Shown here one piece after another: positions 18,787 to 27,135 of a stretch of DNA of 64,000 nucleotides; the stretch's first letter is position 1, and the number at the start of each line of letters is the position of its first letter. This DNA is from Micromonospora gifhornensis (GTDB lineage Bacteria; Actinomycetota; Actinomycetes; Mycobacteriales; Micromonosporaceae): contig NZ_BOPA01000021.1 in assembly GCF_016863515.1 (NCBI RefSeq), positions 161,683-225,682 of the forward strand, read 5' to 3'. Made by a program: the position numbers and the translations under genes. Under the pieces are notes generated by a model, which had not been told where the DNA came from, ran no database searches, and was given only the letters and a program-made list of their open reading frames with translations.

Positions 18787-20393
18787 CGCTGGCTCGCCGA
18801 CTCGTAAGGACTGGGCACCGGGAAGTACGCCTCCAGGAACGGCTCCAGGACGGCCATCTGCTGCTGGAGTTGGGCGTACGTGGAGAAGGCGTCGTTGATG
18901 CAGAAGGTGTCCCAGTCCCGCCGGGCCTCGGCCCGCTTCAGACGGGCGACGAGATCCGGCACCGCCAACTGCACGTACCCGTAGTTCACCTGACCGGGCA
19001 GCGCACGCCCGGTCATGAACGCGTAGTAGTGGTAGAGGGAGTAGGTGATGATGATGTCGGTGGCGCTGCGGAACCGGCTGTGCGCAGTGCGCGCATGCTC
19101 CTCCGGAAACTCCCGCTCGATCTCCGCCAGAATGCTCCGCCGCAGCGGGTAGGGCACATGCTGGCTACCTTGGGTCAAGGTCCGGCCGAACCGTTCCTCG
19201 ATGAGCCGTCGATTGTTCTTGATCATGGCGTCGATCGGGGTGTCGAGGTTGGTGATCGGGCCGATCGGGACGCGGTTCTGGGACAGGAAGAACTTGCTGC
19301 TGCCGTTCGCCAGAAAGAAGGTCTGGGGCGCCAACGGACGGCCGAAGAACATGTCGTCGTTGAGATAGAGGAAGTGCTCGGCGAGGCCGTCGATGTTGTG
19401 CAGCTGAGTCTCGATGGCGACCGAGTTGAACGTCGGCAGGGCGCTGCGGTCGCTGAAGATCTCTTTGTGGTCGACCACGAAAATGTTGCCCGCACTCAGA
19501 TCGAGCCAGGACGGGCACTGCCGGTCGGTCACGATGTAGATGTTGCGGACCCAGGGCGCGTTGAGGTGCAGTGATCGGAGGGAGTACTTCAGCTCGTCCC
19601 GATTGATGTAACGCGAGTCGCTCGCGGCCTCGGCGTGGAACGCCTCCCCCTTGATCTCGGCTCGGCGGCGCTGCCATTCGGGGTCCGCGCCATCCACCCA
19701 GGTGTAGACCACGTCGATCGGGAACTCGATGTCGTCCGGCAGCGAGTGGTCGAACTCCGGCCGGGTACGCAGGCGCGGGCCGCGGTTTGTCGCAGCGGCG
19801 AGTCGGGTGAAGCGATGCTCGCCAACCTCCACCGGCAACCCCGCCATCGAGACCGCAGGCATCATCCGGTTGCGCCGCGGCGCACGCAACACGTCGGCCG
19901 CCCGATCCGACCGCCAGAACTCGATTTCGCACCCGTACGCGACGCCGAGCACCAGCTTCATCGTCGGGTCCACCCGGAACCAGGTCAGCTTGAATGCCTG
20001 AGCCGCATGCAGCCCGGCCCAGACGGCTGGGTCGTCGGCATCGCGCAGCACGGCGGTGACGGGTGGCTTCGGCAGTACCTGGCTGACGTAGCAGCCTGCG
20101 GTCGTACCGAGCTTCTCCAAGGCGCCGAGGGCGGCGGCCCGGTCTTCCTGGCTGACGCCGACCACCGGGGTCCGGTCGTCCATGCCCCGGACCAGAAAGT
20201 GGTCGACGCCGTGCGCGTCGAGTGCCGCGGTCACTGCAGCGATGTTGGCTTGACGGGCGAGCATGGGGGTGAGGTCGGCATGCACATGTGCACGCCGACG
20301 CTGTCCGTCCACCAGCACCTCGCGAACACCTGCGCTGCCTGACGGGACCGGAACCGTTGCCGGCGGCGGGGAGGCGGGGGACGTGAGGTTCAC
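18783..20393 (-). CDS. Stealth-family sugar-1-phosphate transferase 2
   Basis: 536 residues from GTG 20393, chosen over upstream ATG 20459 because GAAGGA lies about six bases before it. CR1 is FPIDVVYTWVDGADPEW, CR2 has RDELKYSLRSLHLNAPWVRN and IYIVTDRQCPSWL, CR3 has NSVAIETQLHNIDG and HFLYLNDDMFFG, and CR4 has YSLYHYYAFMTGRA. The N-terminal segment with MLARQANIAAVTAALDAHG is shared with the sister proteins. It is coupled to the downstream glycosyltransferase. Duplicated Stealth enzymes in one locus suggest that more than one phosphodiester linkage is made; substrates cannot be read from sequence. Confidence 0.88.
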   Translation of the reverse strand: MNLTSPASPPPATVPVPSGSAGVREVLVDGQRRRAHVHADLTPMLARQANIAAVTAALDAHGVDHFLVRGMDDRTPVVGVSQEDRAAALGALEKLGTTAGCYVSQVLPKPPVTAVLRDADDPAVWAGLHAAQAFKLTWFRVDPTMKLVLGVAYGCEIEFWRSDRAADVLRAPRRNRMMPAVSMAGLPVEVGEHRFTRLAAATNRGPRLRTRPEFDHSLPDDIEFPIDVVYTWVDGADPEWQRRRAEIKGEAFHAEAASDSRYINRDELKYSLRSLHLNAPWVRNIYIVTDRQCPSWLDLSAGNIFVVDHKEIFSDRSALPTFNSVAIETQLHNIDGLAEHFLYLNDDMFFGRPLAPQTFFLANGSSKFFLSQNRVPIGPITNLDTPIDAMIKNNRRLIEERFGRTLTQGSQHVPYPLRRSILAEIEREFPEEHARTAHSRFRSATDIIITYSLYHYYAFMTGRALPGQVNYGYVQLAVPDLVARLKRAEARRDWDTFCINDAFSTYAQLQQQMAVLEPFLEAYFPVPSPYESASQR

Positions 20394-20514
20394 GGTACTT
20401 CCTTCATCAACGTGACCGACGACAGTGTGAGCGGCGATCGAACCCAACCCGGATGTCACCCATCTACCTCTTTTCCCGAGCGGTCATGGAACTGGCCCCC
20501 GGCGTCGTACCGCG

Positions 20515-22383
20515 CTACTCACCGCGTCGGCCGGCTCCCCTCTGAAACCGCGGCAAGGTGGGCGCATCCAACGCAGGGCCGACCCGCAGGGCCGGGATGG
20601 TCGCCGCATCCACCTGCCTGGCGATGTGCAGCGACGGCGTCGTCTGCTCGTCCACCTTCCTGTCGTGCCGGTCGACATCGCGGGAATGTCGCCAGAGGGC
20701 GCTGGCACCCAATTTGCGGCGCTCGGCCACCTCGTCGTCGGGCAGCTCGAACGGTGCGGGGAACGGCAGGTAGCGGGGCAGGAAGTCGGCAAGCATCCGC
20801 TCCTGCTCCTCGAACGCGCGCGGATCCGAGTCGGTGTCGTTGAGGCAGAACACGTCGCGATTGCGGTGGGCCAGCAGCTCGGCCAGGCGCGCGGGCGTCG
20901 ACGGGTGGCCGAGATCGGTGTACTCGTACTCGATGTGCCCCGGGACGGCCTGTGCGGTCAGATAGGCCCAGTACTGGTGCAACGACGACGGGATCGACAG
21001 GTCCGCATGGTGGCGGAACCGGTGCCGGGCCGTGGCGAGCACGTCCGCCGGCAGCATCGCCTCGATCTGGTGCATGATGCTGCGCCGCAGGGCGAACGGG
21101 GTGTGCTTCATCTTCTGCGTGATGGTCACGCCGAACTGGCGCTGGATGTGCCGGCGGTTGTTCTTCCCGGCGGCGTTGACCGGCGGGTCGCTGGGTCTCG
21201 CCTCGCCGAGCCCGAACTGTGCCGGGGAGAGGAAGAACTTCGCGATCCCGTTGGCGTGGAAGAAGTGCGTCGGCAGCAGCGGCCGGCCCAGGAAGACGTC
21301 GTCGTTGAGGTAGAGGAAGTGCTCGGCCAGGCCCTCGATGCGGTGCAGTCGGGACTCGATGGCGTGCGAGTTGAACGACGACAGGCCACCGATGTCGGCG
21401 AACAGCTCGGCGTGCGAGACGACGGTGATCATCGGGTGGGTCGGGTCGAGCCAGCTCGGCAACTGGCTGTCGGTGACCACGAAGATCTTCCTCAGCCAGG
21501 GCGCGAAGCTGTGCAGCGAACGCATCGAGTACCGCAGCTCGTCCCGGTTGTGGTAGCGCGAGGTGTTGGCGGCTATCGCGTGCAGCGGACCGCCGGGCGT
21601 CCCCATCGCCGCCTGCTTGCGTTCGCGCCATTCCGGGTCCGACCCGTCGACCCAGGTGTAGACCGCGTCGATCGGGAAGCCCACCCGGTCCGGTGCGCGT
21701 ACGGCCAGGTCACGACGGGTGCCGTAGGTGTGGTCGTCGGCCTCGGGTACGAAGTGGCTGAGCAACGCGGCGGCGACCCGTACCGGTTCGGCGCGGGCCG
21801 GAGCCTCGTCGATCACCGCGTTGTGCCGGGGTGCCCGGACCACGTCGCCGGCCCGGGTCCACAGCTCGATCTCGCAGGCGAACTGCGCGCCCAGCACCAC
21901 GCCCGCCCGGGCGTCGGTCACCGGGAACCACACCTGGATCACCTCGGTCGGTGCCCGGTCCGGCTGGTGGCGCTCGGGTCGCGCCTCGACGATCCGGACG
22001 TGTGCGCCCGACAACTCGGGTGCGGTGCGGACCAGCCGCCGTAGCGCGTCACGCTTGTCGTCGAGGACCGCCACCGTGCTCCGCAGGTAGTCGTCGTTGC
22101 GTACGCAGTGGTATTCGATGCCGGCGGACTCCAGGCTGGAGGTGACGGCGGTCAGGTTGCGGTGCCACATCTGAAGCGGCGTGGCCGCCGCGACGACCTC
22201 GGCCTCGGTGCGGACCCCGTCGTCGGAAATGGTCACCCGGGCACCGACAGGGTGCACGGTCTCCCCGCCGCGAGGGCGGGTGAGGGTACGCACCATGGCG
22301 AGCCGCTGATGCTCGGGAAGCAACCGGAGCAGGTGACGCCGGACAGCCGGCGGTAACAGGCGATAGACGCGCAGCGCAATCAT
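20515..22383 (-). CDS. Stealth-family sugar-1-phosphate transferase 3
   Basis: 622 residues from ATG 22383, the longest of the three. Signatures: FPIDAVYTWVDGSDPEW, RDELRYSMRSLHSFAPWLRK, IFVVTDSQLPSWLD, NSHAIESRLHRIEG, HFLYLNDDVFLGRPL, and SLHQYWAYLTAQA in the CR4 position. The opening residues RVYRLLPPAVRRHLLRLLPE are amphipathic. A C-terminal tail of about 90 residues follows the core. It is the first gene of the minus-strand cluster; a 121-base gap separates it from the second Stealth gene, so a promoter there is possible. Role as in the other two: capsule or wall phosphoglycan assembly. Confidence 0.88.
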   Translation of the reverse strand: MIALRVYRLLPPAVRRHLLRLLPEHQRLAMVRTLTRPRGGETVHPVGARVTISDDGVRTEAEVVAAATPLQMWHRNLTAVTSSLESAGIEYHCVRNDDYLRSTVAVLDDKRDALRRLVRTAPELSGAHVRIVEARPERHQPDRAPTEVIQVWFPVTDARAGVVLGAQFACEIELWTRAGDVVRAPRHNAVIDEAPARAEPVRVAAALLSHFVPEADDHTYGTRRDLAVRAPDRVGFPIDAVYTWVDGSDPEWRERKQAAMGTPGGPLHAIAANTSRYHNRDELRYSMRSLHSFAPWLRKIFVVTDSQLPSWLDPTHPMITVVSHAELFADIGGLSSFNSHAIESRLHRIEGLAEHFLYLNDDVFLGRPLLPTHFFHANGIAKFFLSPAQFGLGEARPSDPPVNAAGKNNRRHIQRQFGVTITQKMKHTPFALRRSIMHQIEAMLPADVLATARHRFRHHADLSIPSSLHQYWAYLTAQAVPGHIEYEYTDLGHPSTPARLAELLAHRNRDVFCLNDTDSDPRAFEEQERMLADFLPRYLPFPAPFELPDDEVAERRKLGASALWRHSRDVDRHDRKVDEQTTPSLHIARQVDAATIPALRVGPALDAPTLPRFQRGAGRRGE

Positions 22384-22842
22384 CAGATCGTCGGGATCCG
22401 AGAGGTCACCTTTCGGCGACCACGTCAGTGCTGACGCCCGTGCGGCGAGCCGACGGCCATCGGCCGCCCTGGTTGAACAACCGCTGCGGCAGTCATTCCC
22501 GTTACCTCCTGCGCAAGTCCCCGTGGTGCGCGGTGCGACCCTGTCGTATGACCGACTGCCGTCGCCGGGCCATGTACCGGCGTCGTTGCAGGCCGGACGG
22601 TCACCGCGCAGGTCGGACCATAACAGTGCGGTTGGCTAACGAGATAGTGATCAAACCTTGCCATTACCGTCGTGTCGGATTGTGACGCCAGTTACGTTTG
22701 CATATGCCGGTATTTGACCGAAGAATCCTGGCCGTTCAGGTGGCCTAACCGTGAACGTACGGTTTCTCGACACCGTCCGTGGACCCGAAACGTGCCTGGC
22801 CCCGCAGTGCTCAGGCGCCCACTGAGGTGGCACAGTGGGGTC
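22384..22842. other. Gene-free divergent intergenic region
   Basis: 459 bases between the Stealth cluster (leftward) and the glycosylase gene (rightward). Bases 22610-22760 are clearly AT-richer than the surroundings, which suggests the promoters lie there. On the rightward side CACAGT (22831-22836) sits six bases before GTG 22843, a possible leaderless -10. I see no convincing ORF, RNA gene or repeat. Confidence 0.5.
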
Positions 22843-23760
22843 GTGACCGGGACCGCGCCCACCGCGAGCCGGACGCTGCGCCCGCCACCCGACTACCGGC
22901 TGGTCGCATCGATCCGGCCACTCACCTTCAGCCCGTACGATCCCTGCGCACGGATCACCGGCGACACCCTCTGGTGGGCCGCTCGTACGCCGATCGGACC
23001 CGCCACCCTGGCCCTGCAGAGCAGCGGCGGCGAACTGCGCGCCGACGGGTACGGGCCCGGTGCCGGCTGGATGGTCGAGCACGCCGACGCGATCGCCGGG
23101 CTGCGCGACGACCTCACCGGCTTCGCCGACCTGGCCCGGTCACATCCGGTGGTGGCCCGACTCGCGGCCCAGCACGCCGGCTTGCGGCTGCCCGCCACCG
23201 GGCTGATCTTCCCCCGGGTGCTCCGGGCCGTCTTCGAACAGAAGGTCACCGGCAAGGAGGCATACCGGGCGTACGCGGCCACCGTCCGCCACTTCGCCGA
23301 GCCGGCGCCGGGACCGGTGTCGCTGCTGCTGCCTCCCGAGCCGGCAGCCGTGGCAGCCGCCCCCTACTGGGTCTTCCATCCGTTCGGCGTGGAGCAGCGC
23401 CGCGCCGAGACACTGCGCCGCGCCGCCGCCGTCGCGGACCGGCTCGAACGCAGCACGGACTCGTCAACGGCCACCCGCGCACTGTTGGCGATCAACGGGA
23501 TCGGTCCGTGGACGGCCGCCGAGGTCGTCCGGGTGGCGTACGGGGACGCGGACGCGGTAAGCGTCGGCGACTACCACGTACCGAACACGGTGGCCTGGGC
23601 CCTGGCCGGCGAGGCACGCGCCGACGACGCCCGGATGCTGGAGTTGCTGGAGCCGTTCCGGGGGCATCGGGGCCGGGTCTGTCGGCTGCTGGAAGCCGCC
23701 GGCATCCATGCGCCGCGGTTCGGCCCGCGGATGCCGATCCGCTCCTTCGCCCGCTACTGA
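22843..23760 (+). CDS. AlkA-type DNA-3-methyladenine glycosylase (HhH-GPD)
   Basis: 305 residues from GTG 22843. The helix-hairpin-helix LLAINGIGPWTAAEVVR near residue 209 is followed by VSVGDYHVPN, whose aspartate is the catalytic residue of the HhH-GPD superfamily. The upstream helix with FEQKVTGKEAYRAY is also typical. These enzymes excise alkylated purines to start base excision repair. The N-terminal ~100 residues replace the AlkA TBP-like domain in position. There is no Ada or methyltransferase gene beside it. LigC lies 400 bases downstream, so damage removal and nick sealing functions are neighbours. Confidence 0.82.
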   Translation: MTGTAPTASRTLRPPPDYRLVASIRPLTFSPYDPCARITGDTLWWAARTPIGPATLALQSSGGELRADGYGPGAGWMVEHADAIAGLRDDLTGFADLARSHPVVARLAAQHAGLRLPATGLIFPRVLRAVFEQKVTGKEAYRAYAATVRHFAEPAPGPVSLLLPPEPAAVAAAPYWVFHPFGVEQRRAETLRRAAAVADRLERSTDSSTATRALLAINGIGPWTAAEVVRVAYGDADAVSVGDYHVPNTVAWALAGEARADDARMLELLEPFRGHRGRVCRLLEAAGIHAPRFGPRMPIRSFARY

Positions 23761-23812
23761 CCTGCGTTCCTGCTGGTCTTCAGGCACTGCTGACCGGGCG
23801 ACCGACAGGGCA

Positions 23813-24097
23813 TCACGCGGCCTCGCGCAGGTCGGCAAGATCCACCGGGCTCCACCGGCGCAACAGCGCCGCCAACTCGGCCACCGTGGCCACCTCGCCG
23901 AGCACGTTGTCGCCGCCGCCGAAGCGGCGGGGATAGCGGTGGACCAGCCGGTAGACGTGCCGGCCCCGGATCAGCTCGACACTGACCCGCCACCGTCCGC
24001 AGCACCCGCACACCCACTCCGACACCCCGCGAAAGTAGCTCTGACCTGCGGTTATGCGAATTTCCCAGGCGAGTGGTGACGACTCAGCGACGGACAC
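23813..24097 (-). CDS. Small hypothetical protein with a cysteine cluster
   Basis: 94 residues from GTG 24097; the start is tentative. The C-terminal part of a much longer minus-strand frame reads like real protein: WEIRITAGQSYFRG, WVCGCCGRWRVSVEL, RHVYRLVHRYPRR and a final WSPVDLADLREAA. The Cys-x-Cys-Cys group could bind metal. It is convergent with the glycosylase gene and divergent from ligC. No family recognised; coding status rests on amino-acid composition alone. Confidence 0.45.
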   Translation of the reverse strand: MSVAESSPLAWEIRITAGQSYFRGVSEWVCGCCGRWRVSVELIRGRHVYRLVHRYPRRFGGGDNVLGEVATVAELAALLRRWSPVDLADLREAA

Positions 24098-24160
24098 GCC
24101 ACCCACCGACCAGCCGTGATCTGCCTCACCGTTGTCGGTGGGGTCTGGTTGACTGTCGCC

Positions 24161-25273
24161 GTGGACCTGCCGATCAACCCGCCGGTGGAGCCGATGCTCG
24201 CCCGCAGCGTCGCGTCGATCCCCACCGGGCCGGGCATGACCTACGAGCCCAAGTGGGACGGTTTCCGCTGCATCATCTTCCGCGACGGCGACGAGGTGGA
24301 GCTTGCCAGCCGGGGCGGCAAGCTGATGACCCGCTACTTCCCCGAGGTGGTCGAGCAGGCCCGGCGGCAGTTGCCGGCGCGCTGCGCGGTCGACGGTGAG
24401 CTGATCGTGATCCGCCGCGACAGCCCGGACGCGGCGCCCCGGCTCGACTTCGAGCTGCTGGCCCAGCGCATCCACCCGGCCGCCTCCCGGGTGAAGCTGC
24501 TCGCCGAGACCACGCCCGCCGACTTCGTCGCCTTCGACCTGCTCGCCCTCGACGGCGAGAGCCTGCTCGACGTGCCCTACCCGACCCGACGCGCGCGCCT
24601 GGAGCAGGCCCTGGCAAAGGTCCGCCCACCGGTGCACGTCACCCAGATCACCACCGACACCGAGACCGCCCGCCGCTGGTTCGACGTGTTCGAGGGCGCC
24701 GGGCTGGACGGGCTGATCGCCAAACCCGCCGACCTGCCCTACGAGCCGGGCAAGCGGCTCATGTTCAAGGTCAAGCACGCCCGCACCGCGGACGTGGTGG
24801 TCGCCGGGTTCCGCTGGCACAAGTCCGGCCCGGTGGTCGGTTCACTGCTGCTCGGCCTCTACGACGACGCGCAGGTGCTGCACCACATCGGGGTGAGCGC
24901 CTCGTTCACCATGGCCCGCAGGGCCGAGCTGCTGGAGGAGCTGGCCCCCTACCGCGAGGTCGCAGACGATCACCCGTGGGTGCACGGCGACCACGAGCGC
25001 GGCCAACGCATCCCGGGCGGGGTCAGCCGATGGACCGGCACCAAGAACCTGGAATGGGAGCCGCTACGCCCGGAGCTGGTGGTCGAGGTGGCGTACGACG
25101 CGATGGAGGGTGACCGGTTCCGGCACACCGCCCGGTTCGTCCGCTGGCGGCCCGACCGTGACCCACTCTCCTGCCGGTACGACCAGTTGGACCGGCCGGT
25201 CCGCTTCGACGTGGACCAGGTCCTGCGCGGCGATCCGACGGTGACGGTCGGGTCCGGCACCGGCTCCGCGTAG
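24161..25273 (+). CDS. ligC: ATP-dependent DNA ligase, LigC type
   Basis: 370 residues from GTG 24161. Motif I YEPKWDGFRC (nucleotidyl lysine at about residue 29) opens the adenylation domain; DGELIVIRR is motif III, and DGLIAKPADLPYEPGKR with LMFKVKHARTAD are motifs IV and V. An OB domain completes it. Length and motif spacing match Mycobacterium LigC, a stand-alone ligase used in gap and excision repair and as a backup in end joining. The LigD-like polymerase at 43952-44977 is its likely functional partner though far away. A TAP-like peptidase follows 33 bases later with its own ribosome site. Confidence 0.85.
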   Translation: MDLPINPPVEPMLARSVASIPTGPGMTYEPKWDGFRCIIFRDGDEVELASRGGKLMTRYFPEVVEQARRQLPARCAVDGELIVIRRDSPDAAPRLDFELLAQRIHPAASRVKLLAETTPADFVAFDLLALDGESLLDVPYPTRRARLEQALAKVRPPVHVTQITTDTETARRWFDVFEGAGLDGLIAKPADLPYEPGKRLMFKVKHARTADVVVAGFRWHKSGPVVGSLLLGLYDDAQVLHHIGVSASFTMARRAELLEELAPYREVADDHPWVHGDHERGQRIPGGVSRWTGTKNLEWEPLRPELVVEVAYDAMEGDRFRHTARFVRWRPDRDPLSCRYDQLDRPVRFDVDQVLRGDPTVTVGSGTGSA

Positions 25274-25306
25274 CCTGACGATCGCACCGATCACGGAGGC
25301 TCGCTC

Positions 25307-26890
25307 GTGACCCGTACTACCGATCCGATCCGCCGCCGACGGCTGACCCTCGCCGGCCTGGTGTCCGCCGTAGTGGTCGCCGCCGGATGCACGCTGCCGG
25401 CGCTCGCGCCGCGCAGCGACGTCGAGGGCGAGGCTGCCCCGCCGGGCACGACACCGACCTGGCAGGCATGCCCCGAGGTGGCCGACGAGGTGGTCGGGCG
25501 GGGCGCACCCGGCATCCGGTACGAATGCACCCGCATCCAGGTCCCCCGCGACTGGGCCGGCGGCAGTGGCGCGACAACGGGTCCCGGCGCCGGCGAGACA
25601 TTCGAGATCGCCCTGATCCGGGCCCGCTCCGACAAGCAACGCGACCGCATCGGCTCCCTGCTGGTCAACCCCGGTGGTCCCGGCGGTTCGGGCGTGGACA
25701 CCGCCGTCTACCTCTCCTTCGGCGAGCAGTACGGCGGCCTGCCCGACCGCATCATGGAACGCTTCGACATCGTCGGCTTCGACCCCCGCGGGGTGGCCCG
25801 GTCCAGCCCGGTGGAGTGCATCTCCGACGCCGACCTCGACGCCGTCTTCGGCTCCGACCCCGACCCGCAGAACCAGGAGTCCTTCGACGACCTCGTGGCG
25901 CTGGCCAACCGCATCGGCCAGGGCTGCGGCGACAAATACGGCGACCAACTCCCGCTGTACGGCACCGAGCAGGCCGCCCGGGACATGGACGCGATCCGCG
26001 CGGCGGTCGGCGACGACAAGCTCACCTACCTGGGCTACTCCTACGGCACCCTGCTCGGTGCCACGTACGCCCAGCTGTTCCCCTCCCGGGTGCGGGCGCT
26101 GGTGCTCGACGGCGCGATCGACCCCCGACAGGGCCTGATCGAAGGATCGGAGAGCCAGGCCAAGGGCTTCGAGCGGGCCTTCGACAACTTCCACAGGTGG
26201 TGCGCGGCCAACGCCGCCCGCTGCCCGATCGCCCCCGACGCCCGCGCCGCCGTCATCTCCGCCATCGACAAGGCCCGGGTGTCACCAGCCCGTTCCGCCG
26301 ACGGCCGGGAAGCCACCGCCGGCTGGGTCTTCTACGCGGTCATCTCCTCGCTCTACACCGAGAGCGGCTGGCAGGAGTTGGCCCGCGCCATCGACCAACT
26401 GGAGGGCGGCAACCCGCAGGGCGTGTTCCGCCTCGCCGACAGCTACGCCGACCGCGACGACAAGGGCCACTACACAAACCTTTTCGACGCCAACACGGCG
26501 ATCAACTGCGCTGACGAGGAGGAACGGCCCAACCTGGACCGCATCCGCCAACTGCAGTCCCAGTGGCGCACGCAGTACCCGCTGTTCGGCCCGGCGCTGG
26601 CCACCGGCCTGATCTCCTGCACCGAATGGCCCGGCGGCAGCGACCCCTACCCCACCGGCCGCGCCGACGGCGCCCCACCGATCCTGATCGTCGGCACCAC
26701 CGGCGACCCGGCCACACCGTACGAGCAGACCCCGGCGCTGGCCGAGATGCTCGGGGTGGGGCGCGTCCTCACCTGGGAAGGCGAGGGTCACACGGCATAC
26801 CCGCAGACCGCCTGCATCACCCAGGCCGTCGACGCCTACCTGATCGACCTCACCGTCCCCGCCGAAGGCACACGCTGCCCGGCCCGCTAG
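25307..26890 (+). CDS. Secreted TAP-like peptidase lipoprotein (alpha/beta hydrolase, S33)
   Basis: 527 residues from GTG 25307, with GGAGG (25295-25299) seven bases upstream. Lipobox VVAAGC near residue 24. The catalytic domain shows SLLVNPGGPGGSG (oxyanion loop), DIVGFDPRGVARSSP, and the nucleophile elbow LGYSYGTLLGATYA; the TAP-like C-terminal domain carries the acid in PILIVGTTGDPATPYE and the histidine in EGEGHTAYPQT. Such enzymes (Streptomyces tripeptidyl aminopeptidase, SlpD/E) trim peptides outside the cell. A 72-base stretch of its 3' part, encoding the region of the catalytic aspartate, recurs degenerate at 33056-33126 inside the neighbouring island. Confidence 0.9.
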   Translation: MTRTTDPIRRRRLTLAGLVSAVVVAAGCTLPALAPRSDVEGEAAPPGTTPTWQACPEVADEVVGRGAPGIRYECTRIQVPRDWAGGSGATTGPGAGETFEIALIRARSDKQRDRIGSLLVNPGGPGGSGVDTAVYLSFGEQYGGLPDRIMERFDIVGFDPRGVARSSPVECISDADLDAVFGSDPDPQNQESFDDLVALANRIGQGCGDKYGDQLPLYGTEQAARDMDAIRAAVGDDKLTYLGYSYGTLLGATYAQLFPSRVRALVLDGAIDPRQGLIEGSESQAKGFERAFDNFHRWCAANAARCPIAPDARAAVISAIDKARVSPARSADGREATAGWVFYAVISSLYTESGWQELARAIDQLEGGNPQGVFRLADSYADRDDKGHYTNLFDANTAINCADEEERPNLDRIRQLQSQWRTQYPLFGPALATGLISCTEWPGGSDPYPTGRADGAPPILIVGTTGDPATPYEQTPALAEMLGVGRVLTWEGEGHTAYPQTACITQAVDAYLIDLTVPAEGTRCPAR

Positions 26891-26986
26891 CCGCAGCCCG
26901 ACCTCCGCCGGCTCGGGGCGGCTTGGGTCACCACCCCTCACGCCAGGCCACCGGATGGGTGGTGGCCGCGAGGTACGGAGGCGTTC

Positions 26987-27135
26987 TCAGCTGAGGAGTT
27001 GTTCCAACTTGGCAACCACCGATGCGTCGGCGCCCCACAGGGTGATAAGGGGCGCATCGGTAAATTTGAGCTCGTACCACAACGAGTGATAGAACACTGC
27101 AGCGTTGTCGCCGACAAACCAGTGGGAGTACCTGC
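26987..27135 (-). pseudogene. 3' end of the IS-split gene
   Basis: The minus strand reads GRYSHWFVGDNAAVFYHS and on to a stop at 26987-26989, in the frame that continues the gene broken at 28466. Without the element and one copy of the 10-bp duplication, the two parts join into one 241-codon frame ending AKLEQLLS. It lacks its own start, so it is probably not expressed. Confidence 0.75.
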
